A stretch of DNA of 64,000 nucleotides from an uncultured Bacteroidales bacterium (GTDB taxonomy: Bacteria; Bacteroidota; Bacteroidia; Bacteroidales; Paludibacteraceae): contig ONUF01000012.1 of NCBI GenBank assembly GCA_900321005.1, positions 1 to 64,000 on the forward strand, given 5' to 3'. The number at the start of each line of letters is the position of its first letter. Positions within the stretch are counted from its first letter, which is position 1. The translations under genes were made by a program, and so were the position numbers. A model generated the notes under the pieces. The model ran no database searches. It saw nothing but the letters and a program-made list of their open reading frames with translations, and was not told where the DNA came from. Below are positions 42,500 through 50,003 of this stretch, one piece after another.

Positions 42500-43240
42500 C
42501 TATTTCGCTTCCCATAAGGGACAGTTACGACACTCCATTTTCCGTCTCCACGGGCATTCTCCATTGGGAACAATAGATGCTTCTTCGTTCCAATGTTCAT
42601 ATGTTTCTTTGATTATAAAGAAATCATTGTTTAACGAATCTTTTGTCAAAAGATCGCAATAATACAACTTTTCATTGGGCAGATAACAATCATCTCTTAC
42701 AATGAGATGGCTACATTCATTATACATCTCTTTTCTATAATTTATTAGAGTCTCTATATGATGTTCACGAAATGGAACTGCTTTGTATTTGGAATTTTGC
42801 GGTGTTTTATAATTTGAATATTCACTTTCTGAGAAAAAATACTCTTTTTCTGCACTCTTAATGTCCCCTATATCTTTGGGTGTGTTCTTAAACGAAATAT
42901 TAAAATAAATTTTAGAAGGAGGTATTGTCGGTTTCCCCCATCTCATAAATTGTTTCAATGTAAGTTCATAAAATGTAAATTTTGTGCTCTCATTTTTGGA
43001 GTCTTTTGCCTGCGCAATAACAATCCGAAAATTCTGATTTTTTACTATCGGCTCTAATTCTGTTATAGTTGCAGCTCCAAAATATTTGGCCTCTTCAGAA
43101 GTTTTCTTAATTTCATAAAACCATGTGTCATTATCTCGCATGGCAGAGATGTCAACAGGGGAGTTAATGATTTTTATATTTGTAAATCCATGGTCCTTCA
43201 AATATTGGCAAAAAGCCAGTTTTGCATCCTTATCCGTCAT
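42500..43240 (-). CDS. Uncharacterised protein with nuclease-like N-terminus and cysteine C-terminus
   Basis: A 246-residue protein I cannot assign. Residues 1-90 resemble a PD-(D/E)xK restriction-endonuclease-like fold: DKDAKLAFCQYLKDHGF, an acidic SPVDISAM and FYEIKKTSEE with the ExK pair. This suggests an orphan nuclease but is not proven. The C-terminus GECPWRRKMECRNCPLWEAK has a C-x8-C-x2-C cluster suited to a metal or Fe-S site. I start it at 43240 (MTDKDAK). A longer start at 43288 lies in the hairpin of the neighbouring non-coding element. The gene is markedly AT-rich, suggesting recent acquisition. Confidence 0.55.
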   Translation of the reverse strand: MTDKDAKLAFCQYLKDHGFTNIKIINSPVDISAMRDNDTWFYEIKKTSEEAKYFGAATITELEPIVKNQNFRIVIAQAKDSKNESTKFTFYELTLKQFMRWGKPTIPPSKIYFNISFKNTPKDIGDIKSAEKEYFFSESEYSNYKTPQNSKYKAVPFREHHIETLINYRKEMYNECSHLIVRDDCYLPNEKLYYCDLLTKDSLNNDFFIIKETYEHWNEEASIVPNGECPWRRKMECRNCPLWEAK

Positions 43241-43278
43241 ACTATTTTTTATTTTAATTATGTACCATATAATAAAAA

Positions 43279-43560
43279 GCGTGAACATTATTCACGCTCA
43301 TTCTCCAAATAGAGGTTCCTGCAAGACCCTTCAACCAAGAATAAACAATAACGTCCACGCCCGATATATACGCCCTCCCCCGCCCACTAAGGGCGTGAAC
43401 GGATAATACATATCCACGAGAACGCTTATCGCACTATCTTGTTTCGGGGTTGAAATTTTGCAGGATTTCTATTTGCCAAAACAAGCGTCAATAAACGCCT
43501 TTTATTCTGTCCTTGCTTTTTTACGCTGTCAAGGCCAGCGGTTCCGTTTTACGTCGTGAA
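43279..43560. other. Gene-free structured element, possibly a repeat element or RNA
   Basis: About 280 bases without a credible gene but with several perfect hairpins: GCGTGAACATTATTCACGC (43279-43297), CGCCCACTAAGGGCG near 43380, GCGTCAATAAACGC near 43485-43500 and CGTCGTGAATGAGACG at the right end. GC-rich and T-rich blocks alternate, unlike an ordinary spacer. It lies between a low-GC nuclease-like gene and a toxin-antitoxin pair. It could be a miniature mobile element or a non-coding RNA. I could not identify it. Confidence 0.45.
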
Positions 43561-43568
43561 TGAGACGG

Positions 43569-43847
43569 TTATTTATCGTCGTAATGACCATAGGCTGCCA
43601 AGACAAGAACAATTACTTCTGTGTCACGAATCTCATAAACCAGCCTATGCTTCTTTGAGATTCTTCTGCTCCACTGCTCAGAATTGCGCCCTCTGAGAGG
43701 TTCCGGATGACCTGTGCCGTTTCGTGGAGATTCATATAATTCACTAATGAGTTGCAACGCTTTATAGTAGGATTTCGGCTCACTATGCAACAAGCGCTTC
43801 AAATCTTGTTGCGCTTGTTCCTTGATCTCAACAGAATACTTGCTCAT
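43569..43847 (-). CDS. YoeB/Txe-family toxin
   Basis: A 92-residue RelE-superfamily toxin of the YoeB/Txe type, a ribosome-dependent mRNA interferase. The family pattern is clear: EQAQQDLKRLLHSEPK, GTGHPEPLRG, WSRRISKKHRLVYEI and the C-terminal GHYDDK, where the basic and histidine/tyrosine residues form the active site. It overlaps the antitoxin stop by four bases (ATGA), which keeps synthesis of the two proteins linked. Confidence 0.9.
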   Translation of the reverse strand: MSKYSVEIKEQAQQDLKRLLHSEPKSYYKALQLISELYESPRNGTGHPEPLRGRNSEQWSRRISKKHRLVYEIRDTEVIVLVLAAYGHYDDK

Positions 43848-44080
43848 AAGCTCTGAATATAACGATCTAACTCCTCAATGTTGGCAAATGAACGTGCAGG
43901 TCCTTTTTCTGCTTCGTCAAGCCGACGAAAATATTCCTCCTTGGTCATACAAGTAGGATCATACGTGAGTTCTTTTGCCAGGCGTTTGAGATACTTAGCC
44001 GCACGTTTGAGCATATTCTCATCCTCAGAGAGAATACCTAAACTTCGATATATTTCTGCATTCAGTTCTAAAGCGGTCAT
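43844..44080 (-). CDS. Antitoxin of the YoeB-type pair
   Basis: A 78-residue protein upstream of and coupled to the toxin. MTALELNAEIYRSLGILSEDENMLKRAAKYLKRLA resembles the N-terminal segment of antitoxins in Bacteroidetes YoeB/RelE modules, and the acidic, Phe/Tyr-containing C-terminus (CMTKEEYFRRLDEAEKGPARSFANIEEL, about residues 44-71) would wrap the toxin. A consensus promoter lies about 25 bases upstream. Autorepression is expected from the family but no operator is evident. Confidence 0.8.
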   Translation of the reverse strand: MTALELNAEIYRSLGILSEDENMLKRAAKYLKRLAKELTYDPTCMTKEEYFRRLDEAEKGPARSFANIEELDRYIQSL

Positions 44081-44106
44081 AAATGCCTCCTTTTTAAATC
44101 ACGCTG

Positions 44107-44137
44107 CAAAGTTACTGCTTTTTTTTGACATATGCAA
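44107..44137 (-). promoter_or_regulatory. Promoter of the toxin-antitoxin operon
   Basis: Minus-strand TAACTTTG (plus CAAAGTTA at 44107-44114) matches TAnnTTTG. A CAA about 20 bases further out supplies a -33 element. It lies just before the antitoxin ATG. Confidence 0.65.
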
Positions 44138-44173
44138 ATTTTTCTATCTTTTGTCTGCAAAAACCAAAAGCAA

Positions 44174-44189
44174 GCCCGTTTTTGCGGGC
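44174..44189 (-). terminator. Intrinsic terminator after the TonB-like gene
   Basis: GCCCG..CGGGC with a six-base loop is followed on the minus strand by T-rich sequence (TTGCTTTTGGTTTTT). It ends transcription coming from the TonB-like gene before the toxin-antitoxin promoter. Confidence 0.65.
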
Positions 44190-44272
44190 CTGCATAAACC
44201 GTTTCACATTTGTGGTTGTATTAACAAACGGGCTGAAGAGTTACCATGCTGATTGATGCGAAACGGAGTTTA

Positions 44273-44878
44273 TTATTTCAGTTTGAAGACCACAGGAATA
44301 GTATAGTGAACATTTACCGGTTCGCCGTTTTCTTTACCCGGTTTCCAGTCCGGCATGTTATTCACAACGCGCAAGGCTTCGTTATCCAGGCTTTCCGTGC
44401 CGCTGGACTTGACCACATGCGCATCCGTCACCTTCCCTTCTTTCGTGATCACAAACGAGCAAGCAACCCGTCCTTCTTTTTTATCCTTTTTTGCGTCTGC
44501 CGGATACTTCACATTATCCATCAAATACGTCATCATTGCAGACATACCGCCAGGGAATTCCGGCATGCTGTCCGGCGCCAGAACCGGCAGTTCGGGTTTT
44601 ACATCGGCTTCAAGTGAAGAAGCGATAGTCGCTTCGCCGTCACTCTTTACTATGTACACCTTCTTCCCGTTTTCATTACCGTTCCTGGTAACAGTCACAG
44701 AAGTGGAGCATTTTTTGCCAGATTCGGAGGTGTTAACAACAACTACATTGCCATCTTCGACTTGGACGACTTTGGTTTGTTTGGTTGTACTGCCGTTTTT
44801 TGCAGTGTTTTTGCTTCCTGCGCACACGCTTATTGAAACGAGCAGGCAAAGTGCGCTGAATAATACTTTCGTTTTCAT
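44273..44878 (-). CDS. Exported protein with TonB C-terminal domain
   Basis: A 201-residue exported protein. A signal peptide (FSALCLLVSISVCAG) precedes a low-complexity Thr/Ser/Asn/Lys region, and residues 110-201 form a TonB-like C-terminal domain (DSMPEFPGGMSAMMTYLMDNVKYP, GRVACSFVITKEGKVTDAHVVKSSGTESLD, ALRVVNNMPDWKPGKENGEPVNV, YTIPVVFKLK). It lacks the N-terminal membrane anchor and proline-rich span of energy-transducing TonB, so it is not a standard TonB. Many Bacteroidetes carry such stand-alone domains. It follows the HTH remnant with a four-base overlap. Confidence 0.82.
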   Translation of the reverse strand: MKTKVLFSALCLLVSISVCAGSKNTAKNGSTTKQTKVVQVEDGNVVVVNTSESGKKCSTSVTVTRNGNENGKKVYIVKSDGEATIASSLEADVKPELPVLAPDSMPEFPGGMSAMMTYLMDNVKYPADAKKDKKEGRVACSFVITKEGKVTDAHVVKSSGTESLDNEALRVVNNMPDWKPGKENGEPVNVHYTIPVVFKLK

Positions 44879-45635
44879 TTTTCTTTTGTTTTGAGGGTTA
44901 TACTTATTAATTTTTCGCGCAAGTCCGCAGCAATGGTACCAAGTTTCTGCGCTGTGCGTGTTTTTTTATTGCTTATACTGTTTTGCGACAACATCATAAT
45001 ATCTGCTATTTCCTTAGCCGACAAATCCACTAGAACCAGTACGCAAAAGCGAATGTCTTGTTCCGAGAGTTCCGGCTGTGCAGCTTGCAGTTTGTCCACT
45101 GCATCATACAGATACGCGTTAGCCGTCGTGCAGAATTGTTTGTAATCGTCCCAATGGAGCGCCACCTGGATTTTTCCCTGTGACTGCGCGTGTTCGCGGT
45201 CTTCGTTTGTATCACTTTACGATGGATGGTGCGGGTGGCCTGTAACATGGTGGCGTCGCCTTCCTCGCGATATCGGCGCTCGGCTATCAGGCTCAGTTCA
45301 ATCACGGAAAGCGGGTAGTAAACGGAATCGCTCAGATAGAGGAACTCGTTTGCCGCCTGACTGAAACAATCGAAAGCCAGCGAATCCTGTTGCCCGGCCA
45401 GATACGCCTTGCCGAGATGATAAATCACTTTTGCCTCTTTGGCTGTCTGTCCTTTGGTGCGGAATGTTTCAGCCGCATCCTGTAATGCAGGTATATCCGC
45501 GTACGTCTGTAGCGCGTTTTCCAAGGAGTCAGCAGTCCGAAGAGTGGCATCGGCTACCTGTTCGCTCTTCCTATCGTGCGTCGCACACGCAGACAGCGCA
45601 CAGAGGATAATAATGTATGAGACAATTTTTCGCAT
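44875..45635 (-). pseudogene. Remnant of a TPR-HTH transcriptional regulator
   Basis: Two parts of a common Bacteroidetes regulator (lipoprotein-like TPR protein with membrane helix and C-terminal LuxR-type HTH, normally about 500-600 residues) lie in different frames. The first starts at 45635 with MRKIVSYIIILCALSACATHD and TPR-like helices to about GDATMLQATRTIHRK. The second holds only QVALHWDDYKQFC to the HTH (LSEQDIRFCVLVLVDLSAKEIADIM, NSISNKKTRTAQKLG). The HTH frame has a TAA just upstream near 45215. Most of the TPRs, the membrane helix and the coiled coil are missing. A large internal deletion is the likely cause. The HTH fragment could still be translated from an ATG at 45165. Confidence 0.75.
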
Positions 45636-45691
45636 AATACGTGTTGTTTTAGTCACTTTTCGGACCACAAATTCTGTTCCAAAATCCACTG

Positions 45692-45722
45692 CAAAGGTAC
45701 TACAATTTTCAAAGCCATCCAA
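45692..45722 (-). promoter_or_regulatory. Promoter of the TPR-HTH remnant
   Basis: Minus-strand TACCTTTG (plus CAAAGGTA at 45692-45699) with a TTG 20 bases upstream (plus CAA at 45720-45722). The promoter looks intact although the gene behind it is broken. Confidence 0.7.
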
Positions 45723-45807
45723 ATTTTTTCATGCGACAAATGATTTTGTAACGTACTGATTTACAGTGCTGTTGCAAAAATAATTAGCGACATGCTATTC
45801 TGTAACA

Positions 45808-45841
45808 ACGACAAAAGCGGGCCGAAACCCGTTTTTGTCGT
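45808..45841. terminator. Strong bidirectional-looking terminator hairpin
   Basis: ACGACAAAAGCGGG at 45808-45821 pairs with CCCGTTTTTGTCGT at 45828-45841 through a six-base loop, with one G-T mismatch-type pair. It sits just past the stop of the DUF6249-like gene and separates the sigma operon from the TPR-HTH remnant. Confidence 0.75.
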
Positions 45842-45870
45842 ATAACAACCAAAGTATGAAGCTTTGGGCG

Positions 45871-46290
45871 TTAGTCTTCTTTCCAGCTATCCTCGGTCGG
45901 TTTTTGTTTTTTAGCCAGCCGCAGTTCAACAAGGAAGGAACATAACATTCCGATACCAACGCCGAAGGCAACTATCAGCCAGAAATAGATGCTTTTTGTA
46001 CTAATATCCGCAAGCCAGTCGATGGCTGCTCCAAGACCTACACCGAGCAACATGCAAGCGAAGCGAAGGTTACCGACATCAATCGTGCCGGGCTTTGGCG
46101 CTTTCTTCGGTTCGTCGATAAGTAACTTAGCCGTTTCCGGATCCGTCTTGTTCTCAATAATGAGCTGGCGGATTTCTTTCTCCTGCTGATTCTTTTTCAT
46201 CTTTTTGAGAAAAACCATAACAACGACTACTATCGGTAAACCGAAAATAAAAATTATGGCTACTAAACCAAGGAAATTATCAGGTATCAT
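45871..46290 (-). CDS. DUF6249-like membrane protein of the sigma-factor operon
   Basis: A 139-residue protein with an N-terminal helix (FLGLVAIIFIFGLPIVVVVMVFL), a charged central region (KKNQQEKEIRQLIIENKTDPETAKLLIDEP) and two further helices (FACMLLGVGLGAAIDWLAD; YFWLIVAFGVGIGMLCSFLVEL). This layout matches the DUF6249 family that accompanies ECF sigma factors in Bacteroidetes. It is 91 bases downstream of the anti-sigma-like gene. A role in sensing or holding the regulator at the membrane is inferred from context. Confidence 0.7.
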   Translation of the reverse strand: MIPDNFLGLVAIIFIFGLPIVVVVMVFLKKMKKNQQEKEIRQLIIENKTDPETAKLLIDEPKKAPKPGTIDVGNLRFACMLLGVGLGAAIDWLADISTKSIYFWLIVAFGVGIGMLCSFLVELRLAKKQKPTEDSWKED

Positions 46291-46381
46291 AATACTAAAA
46301 ATTTTAATTGTTTAACAATGTTTGTTTGGGGAGTTGACTAGTATGCTCCTCTATTTGTATGATACGCGGAGTGCGAAAAGG

Positions 46382-46690
46382 TTACACTTCCGGCGAGAAA
46401 TAATGTAAACGTTGCGCAGCCAGAATAAGGATGGTGGCAATCGGCAGGGCGATACTCAGAACCCGTAATGGTTCCGGCATCTCTGGCATAAAGACGAAAA
46501 GTGCATAGATATACACCACTACCGCTACTGGCAGGCCGAAACAAATGCCTAAAAGCTTCGCCCATTTGCGCAAGGTCTTGAGACGCAAGTCACGACGCAC
46601 GGTGCGTATGACGGCGGCGTTGATATCCGCGACAGGTTGTTGCCGCTTGGCGCTTTCGTTGAGTAATATGTCTAATTCTTGATCGGTCAT
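46382..46690 (-). CDS. Putative anti-sigma / membrane regulator
   Basis: A 102-residue protein with a cytoplasmic N-terminus (MTDQELDILLNESAKRQQPVADINAAVIRTVRRDLR) and two membrane helices (LLGICFGLPVAVVVYIYALFVF; LRVLSIALPIATILILA). It overlaps the ECF sigma gene by four bases, the usual position of its anti-sigma partner. No zinc-binding HxxxCxxC motif is present, so it would be a non-ZAS membrane anti-sigma. The function rests on position and topology. Confidence 0.65.
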   Translation of the reverse strand: MTDQELDILLNESAKRQQPVADINAAVIRTVRRDLRLKTLRKWAKLLGICFGLPVAVVVYIYALFVFMPEMPEPLRVLSIALPIATILILAAQRLHYFSPEV

Positions 46691-47232
46691 AAATTTGTCG
46701 GTGTGCTCGTTAGCACTTTTTTGATTCGTTCGCGTATGCGGTACATGCGTACCTTAATATTATTTTCTGTTTGCCCGAGTCGTTGGGCGATGGTGCTGAG
46801 GGGGATGGATTGGTAATAATGCCATTGGATGAGTTGTCGGTCGGCTTCGGGCAGTTGGGCGATGGCGGCCTCCATGGCTTGGAGCTGTTGTTCTTTCTGC
46901 TCGTCATAGCTCTCGTCCGGTGCATCGGTATTCTCGTCCAGGGGATCGGTCTGCCGTCGTTTCTCTTTCTCGAACATGCGCAGGGCGATATGGTTGGCGA
47001 TGATGGTGACCCACGCTCCGAAGTTCTCTCCGCGCCAGCTATCGAGGTGGCGGTAGGCTTGGATGAACGCCATCTGGGTGACCTCTTGGGCATTCTCTGT
47101 ATCCTTCATGAGCCGCAACGCGGCGCCGTAAACGGCGGAAGTATAGCGCTTCATAAGCATCTCGAACGCACGTGCGTTGCTATCCTGCAACACCTCGCGT
47201 ATCAGTTCTATGTCCGTTGGTTGAAACAACAT
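46687..47232 (-). CDS. ECF RNA polymerase sigma factor
   Basis: A 181-residue extracytoplasmic-function sigma factor. Region 2 (FEMLMKRYTSAVYGAALRLMKDTENAQEVTQMAFIQAYRHLDSW, about residues 23-66) melts and binds the -10 element, and region 4 (LPEADRQLIQWHYYQSIPLSTIAQRLGQTENNIKVRMYRIRERIKK, about 128-173) recognises the -35 element. The linker is acidic. It redirects RNA polymerase to envelope or stress genes. The operon has a membrane anti-sigma candidate and a DUF6249-like gene downstream. Confidence 0.93.
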   Translation of the reverse strand: MLFQPTDIELIREVLQDSNARAFEMLMKRYTSAVYGAALRLMKDTENAQEVTQMAFIQAYRHLDSWRGENFGAWVTIIANHIALRMFEKEKRRQTDPLDENTDAPDESYDEQKEQQLQAMEAAIAQLPEADRQLIQWHYYQSIPLSTIAQRLGQTENNIKVRMYRIRERIKKVLTSTPTNL

Positions 47233-47295
47233 GTTCTACCTACAAGATACCCAATGTACACAAAGGTTACACCCTGTGGGTATTTTTTTCTTCAA

Positions 47296-48519
47296 TTAAT
47301 CAAAGAGTGTAGGATTGTGTTCGAAGATTTTATAGCCCACTTCGCAGTTGATGCATTCATGGTGCTGGCAGTAGTTCTGGTACAGGTGCAAAAGGGCTTG
47401 GGTGTCGGCTGCGGAAGTGACCTGTTGCCCTAAGATTCGCCATTGACGAATGATGGTGTTGTTCTCCGGCGCGATGCGCTCCATAAGCGCCATAGCATGT
47501 TCCGCCTGAGCGGTGTCGTTACGCCGTAGGGAATAGGCATATTTATAGGGCAACACCGTGTTAATCAGTAATATATCAATGCTGCTCTTTCCCATGTGCT
47601 CCACGTCGAAAAGCGCTACGAGTGATTTCAAATCATCCGTGTCAAGGATCTTACTGAGCAGCGCTTCTGACTGATAGAGCAGTTGTGCGAACTGGTGAAT
47701 ACGCAGTTCGGGACTATTCTGCGGCCGCAGGCGGGCATTCTTCCACACACTGGCATCAAGGGGCGTAAGGCCGAACTTCGTACGCAGGAAATCGTACTCT
47801 TTCGCCATCGCCTCATCATCAGCGATCAGTCCCGCCTGACCCATCAGCAAGGCCGTGAGTTGAAAGAGGTTATTGCGGTGTTTCTGCAGGTAGGCGAGCG
47901 GGGTATTGATAGCCAGTTCTTCGAAAGGCACACTATTCGTGTGAAAACCGAAATTGCGCGCGAGCGAGATATACAGCGCATGTTCCCAACTGCCTTTAGT
48001 AATGGTCAGCAGGCGCTCTATCGACGCACGTTTGCACTCGAAACGCTTGCGCAGGAGTGTTTTCTTCCATCCTTCCGTCAGCAGCGCCGGTTCGCGTAAC
48101 AGTTGCTCTGCGCACCCGATGCGTGCCAGAGCACTGTCCATCTGTTGGGCGGCTTGGAAGAGTTCCGTCAGGTAGTCTTTGTTACTCGGGTATTGTAACT
48201 CGCATTGCGGGATGAGTTCGTCGCGGGAGTTATAGATGGGTTTGTCGGCTGTGCGCACCACATGCAGAATGACGGTGTCGTACGCTTTGTCCAGATGATG
48301 CTTATGGCGCAGCCAATCGGACGAACAGACATGTATCTCGATATTGCCCACCCATTCCTGTCCGTCGATGCGGATACGCGCATGGCTGTAGTCCGGTCCC
48401 GCATCGCGGTTATGTTCGCCTACGGATAGAATCTCTACCCGTCTGCCGTCTGTGGTCTGTTGGTCAAAACCAGCCCATAGGCAATGTTCCCATATGTAGT
48501 GCAGTAAAATCTCGGGCAT
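47296..48519 (-). CDS. DUF2851 family protein
   Basis: A 407-residue cytoplasmic protein of the DUF2851 family, common in Bacteroidetes and of unknown function. The N-terminal signature is GRRVEILSVGEHNRDAGPDYSHARIRIDGQEWVGNIEIHV, followed by SDWLRHKHHLDKAYDTVILHVV. Its acidic and histidine residues (GPDY, GNIEIHV, SDW..H..H) could form a metal site, but no mechanism is known. The C-terminus has CINCEVGYKIFEHNP with two cysteines. It directly abuts ftsW and occupies the position where murG stands in many division clusters of this phylum. Confidence 0.88.
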   Translation of the reverse strand: MPEILLHYIWEHCLWAGFDQQTTDGRRVEILSVGEHNRDAGPDYSHARIRIDGQEWVGNIEIHVCSSDWLRHKHHLDKAYDTVILHVVRTADKPIYNSRDELIPQCELQYPSNKDYLTELFQAAQQMDSALARIGCAEQLLREPALLTEGWKKTLLRKRFECKRASIERLLTITKGSWEHALYISLARNFGFHTNSVPFEELAINTPLAYLQKHRNNLFQLTALLMGQAGLIADDEAMAKEYDFLRTKFGLTPLDASVWKNARLRPQNSPELRIHQFAQLLYQSEALLSKILDTDDLKSLVALFDVEHMGKSSIDILLINTVLPYKYAYSLRRNDTAQAEHAMALMERIAPENNTIIRQWRILGQQVTSAADTQALLHLYQNYCQHHECINCEVGYKIFEHNPTLFD

Positions 48520-49770
48520 TTATTCTAAAGTAACAATCGGGGCATCCTCGGCGGATTCTTCGCGGGTGAGGTTGACACGCTCGCGGAGTTCGGTCTGCTC
48601 GCGGCTGACACCCATCAGGATGCCGAAATAGATAGACGTGATGAGGACCGACGTGCCTCCTCGGGATATGAGCGGCAAGGGTTGGCCCGTGACCGGACCG
48701 AGACCCACGGCGACGAGCATGGAGATGAGCGCCTGGCAGGTGATCATCAGCGCCAAGCCCATGGTCATGAGCATCGCCGGCATATCGCTATACCTGCTCG
48801 ATATATTACATGCCCTAAAGAGGATCGCGAGATACAGAAAGATGACAAAACCCGAACCGAGCACACCCGACTCCTCGACGATGATGGCGAAGATATAATC
48901 GGCGAAAGCGAGGGGCAGGTAGTCCCGCTCCTTGCTGTTACCCGGCAAGACCCCCAATGGCGAGGCACCGCCTCGGGCGATGGCGACGGAGGCGTATACT
49001 TCCTGGATGTTCTCGTCCGTCAAGACGTACTTATTGGTAATTGGTGATTGGTCATTGCTGATTGATAGATGTCTATCAATACGGCTGACCCAGGTGGTGG
49101 CACGCTTGAAAGGGCCGTGCATAGGTCGGCCGGGACGGACGAAGCCGAACTCGACGATGGCATAGCCGAGGCATAAAGCGACAATAGCGATGCCTACTAC
49201 CGACAGGGTGTATTTCCAAGGTATCCGGGCGAGGACCCAGAGACAGAAGATGATAAGACCTATCAGCACCGCTGTAGAGAGGTTGGACGCCATGATAGGG
49301 AGCATGACGATGGCGGCGATGATAAGGGTGCGGTAGAAATACTTGGACTTATCCGCCTCGGATTTGATACGGGCGAGTTGGTCCGCCACGACGATGATGA
49401 GACTCAGCTTCGCCAGTTCCGAAGGTTGGAACGTGATGCCGGCGATACGGACCCAGCGCGCAGCGCCGTTGATAGTGACGACGAGGGGGTTGCCGGGGAT
49501 CATGGTCGAATAGACAAGGAGCGTACTGAGGCCCAGCAAGGCATAGCCGCCGAAACGAACCCAATACGACGGGATATACTGGATGCCGAAGGCGGCGATG
49601 ACACCGAGCACGATGAAGAACATCTGCTGGCCGATAGGGCCGAGGGCAGAGTGGTGGGAATAGACCAGGGTGCTCGACGCGGAGAAGAGGGCGATGATCG
49701 CCACGGCTATTAATAGCGCAAAGAGCCACCAATACGTTCGGTCAATATTTGCAAGATTCGGCTTTTTCAT
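48520..49770 (-). CDS. ftsW: Peptidoglycan polymerase FtsW (SEDS family)
   Basis: A 416-residue polytopic SEDS glycosyltransferase that polymerises lipid II at the division site with FtsI. About ten helices are visible. Conserved blocks are INGAARWVRIAGITFQPSELAKLSLI, with the invariant NGA(x)RW and PSE motifs, ARGGASPLGVLPGNSKERDYLPLAFADYIFAIIVEE with the catalytic-loop aspartate, and GLGPVTGQPLPLISRGGTS. A period-7 array encodes SISNDQSPITNKY in the large periplasmic loop before the ARGG block. Its position in the mraZ-to-murD cluster identifies it as FtsW rather than RodA. Confidence 0.94.
   Translation of the reverse strand: MKKPNLANIDRTYWWLFALLIAVAIIALFSASSTLVYSHHSALGPIGQQMFFIVLGVIAAFGIQYIPSYWVRFGGYALLGLSTLLVYSTMIPGNPLVVTINGAARWVRIAGITFQPSELAKLSLIIVVADQLARIKSEADKSKYFYRTLIIAAIVMLPIMASNLSTAVLIGLIIFCLWVLARIPWKYTLSVVGIAIVALCLGYAIVEFGFVRPGRPMHGPFKRATTWVSRIDRHLSISNDQSPITNKYVLTDENIQEVYASVAIARGGASPLGVLPGNSKERDYLPLAFADYIFAIIVEESGVLGSGFVIFLYLAILFRACNISSRYSDMPAMLMTMGLALMITCQALISMLVAVGLGPVTGQPLPLISRGGTSVLITSIYFGILMGVSREQTELRERVNLTREESAEDAPIVTLE
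49032..49066. repeat. Period-7 array (GATTGNT type) inside ftsW
   Basis: Units TATTGGT, AATTGGT, GATTGGT, CATTGCT, GATTGAT encode a Ser/Asn/Gln-rich segment of the periplasmic loop of FtsW. Confidence 0.88.
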
Positions 49771-50003
49771 TTATATAATTATTAAAAAAGAAAAATATAT
49801 AAAAAATAAATCAAAAATACCAAAAATAATTATTTTATGTAAATAAACATAGATAAACTCTGCCGCTCCGTCATAGGCCCTGGCAGGCCTCCCACATTCC
49901 GCGCCCCACCGCGCCCTTAAAAGTAAACTTTACGTGCCCGGCAGGGCATCGTACTGCACATCCGCAGGATGTATATGACAGAGCGTCAGCAATAAACATA
50001 AAT
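49771..50003. other. Hairpin-rich gap between murD and ftsW
   Basis: This is 233 bases with no gene. The left part (to about 49855) is very AT-rich. The right part contains a string of small hairpins: GGCCCTGGCAGGCC (about 49877), TGCCCGGCAGGGCA (about 49937), ACATCCGCAGGATGT (about 49958) and TGACAGAGCGTCA (about 49975), with TAAAC spacers resembling reverse-oriented GTTTA units. Confidence 0.55.

Noticed and set aside
43241..43288. Longer start (MFTLFIIW) for the nuclease-like protein
   Set aside because: It begins inside the hairpin of the neighbouring element and would give an unlikely hydrophobic leader; the ATG at 43240 fits better.
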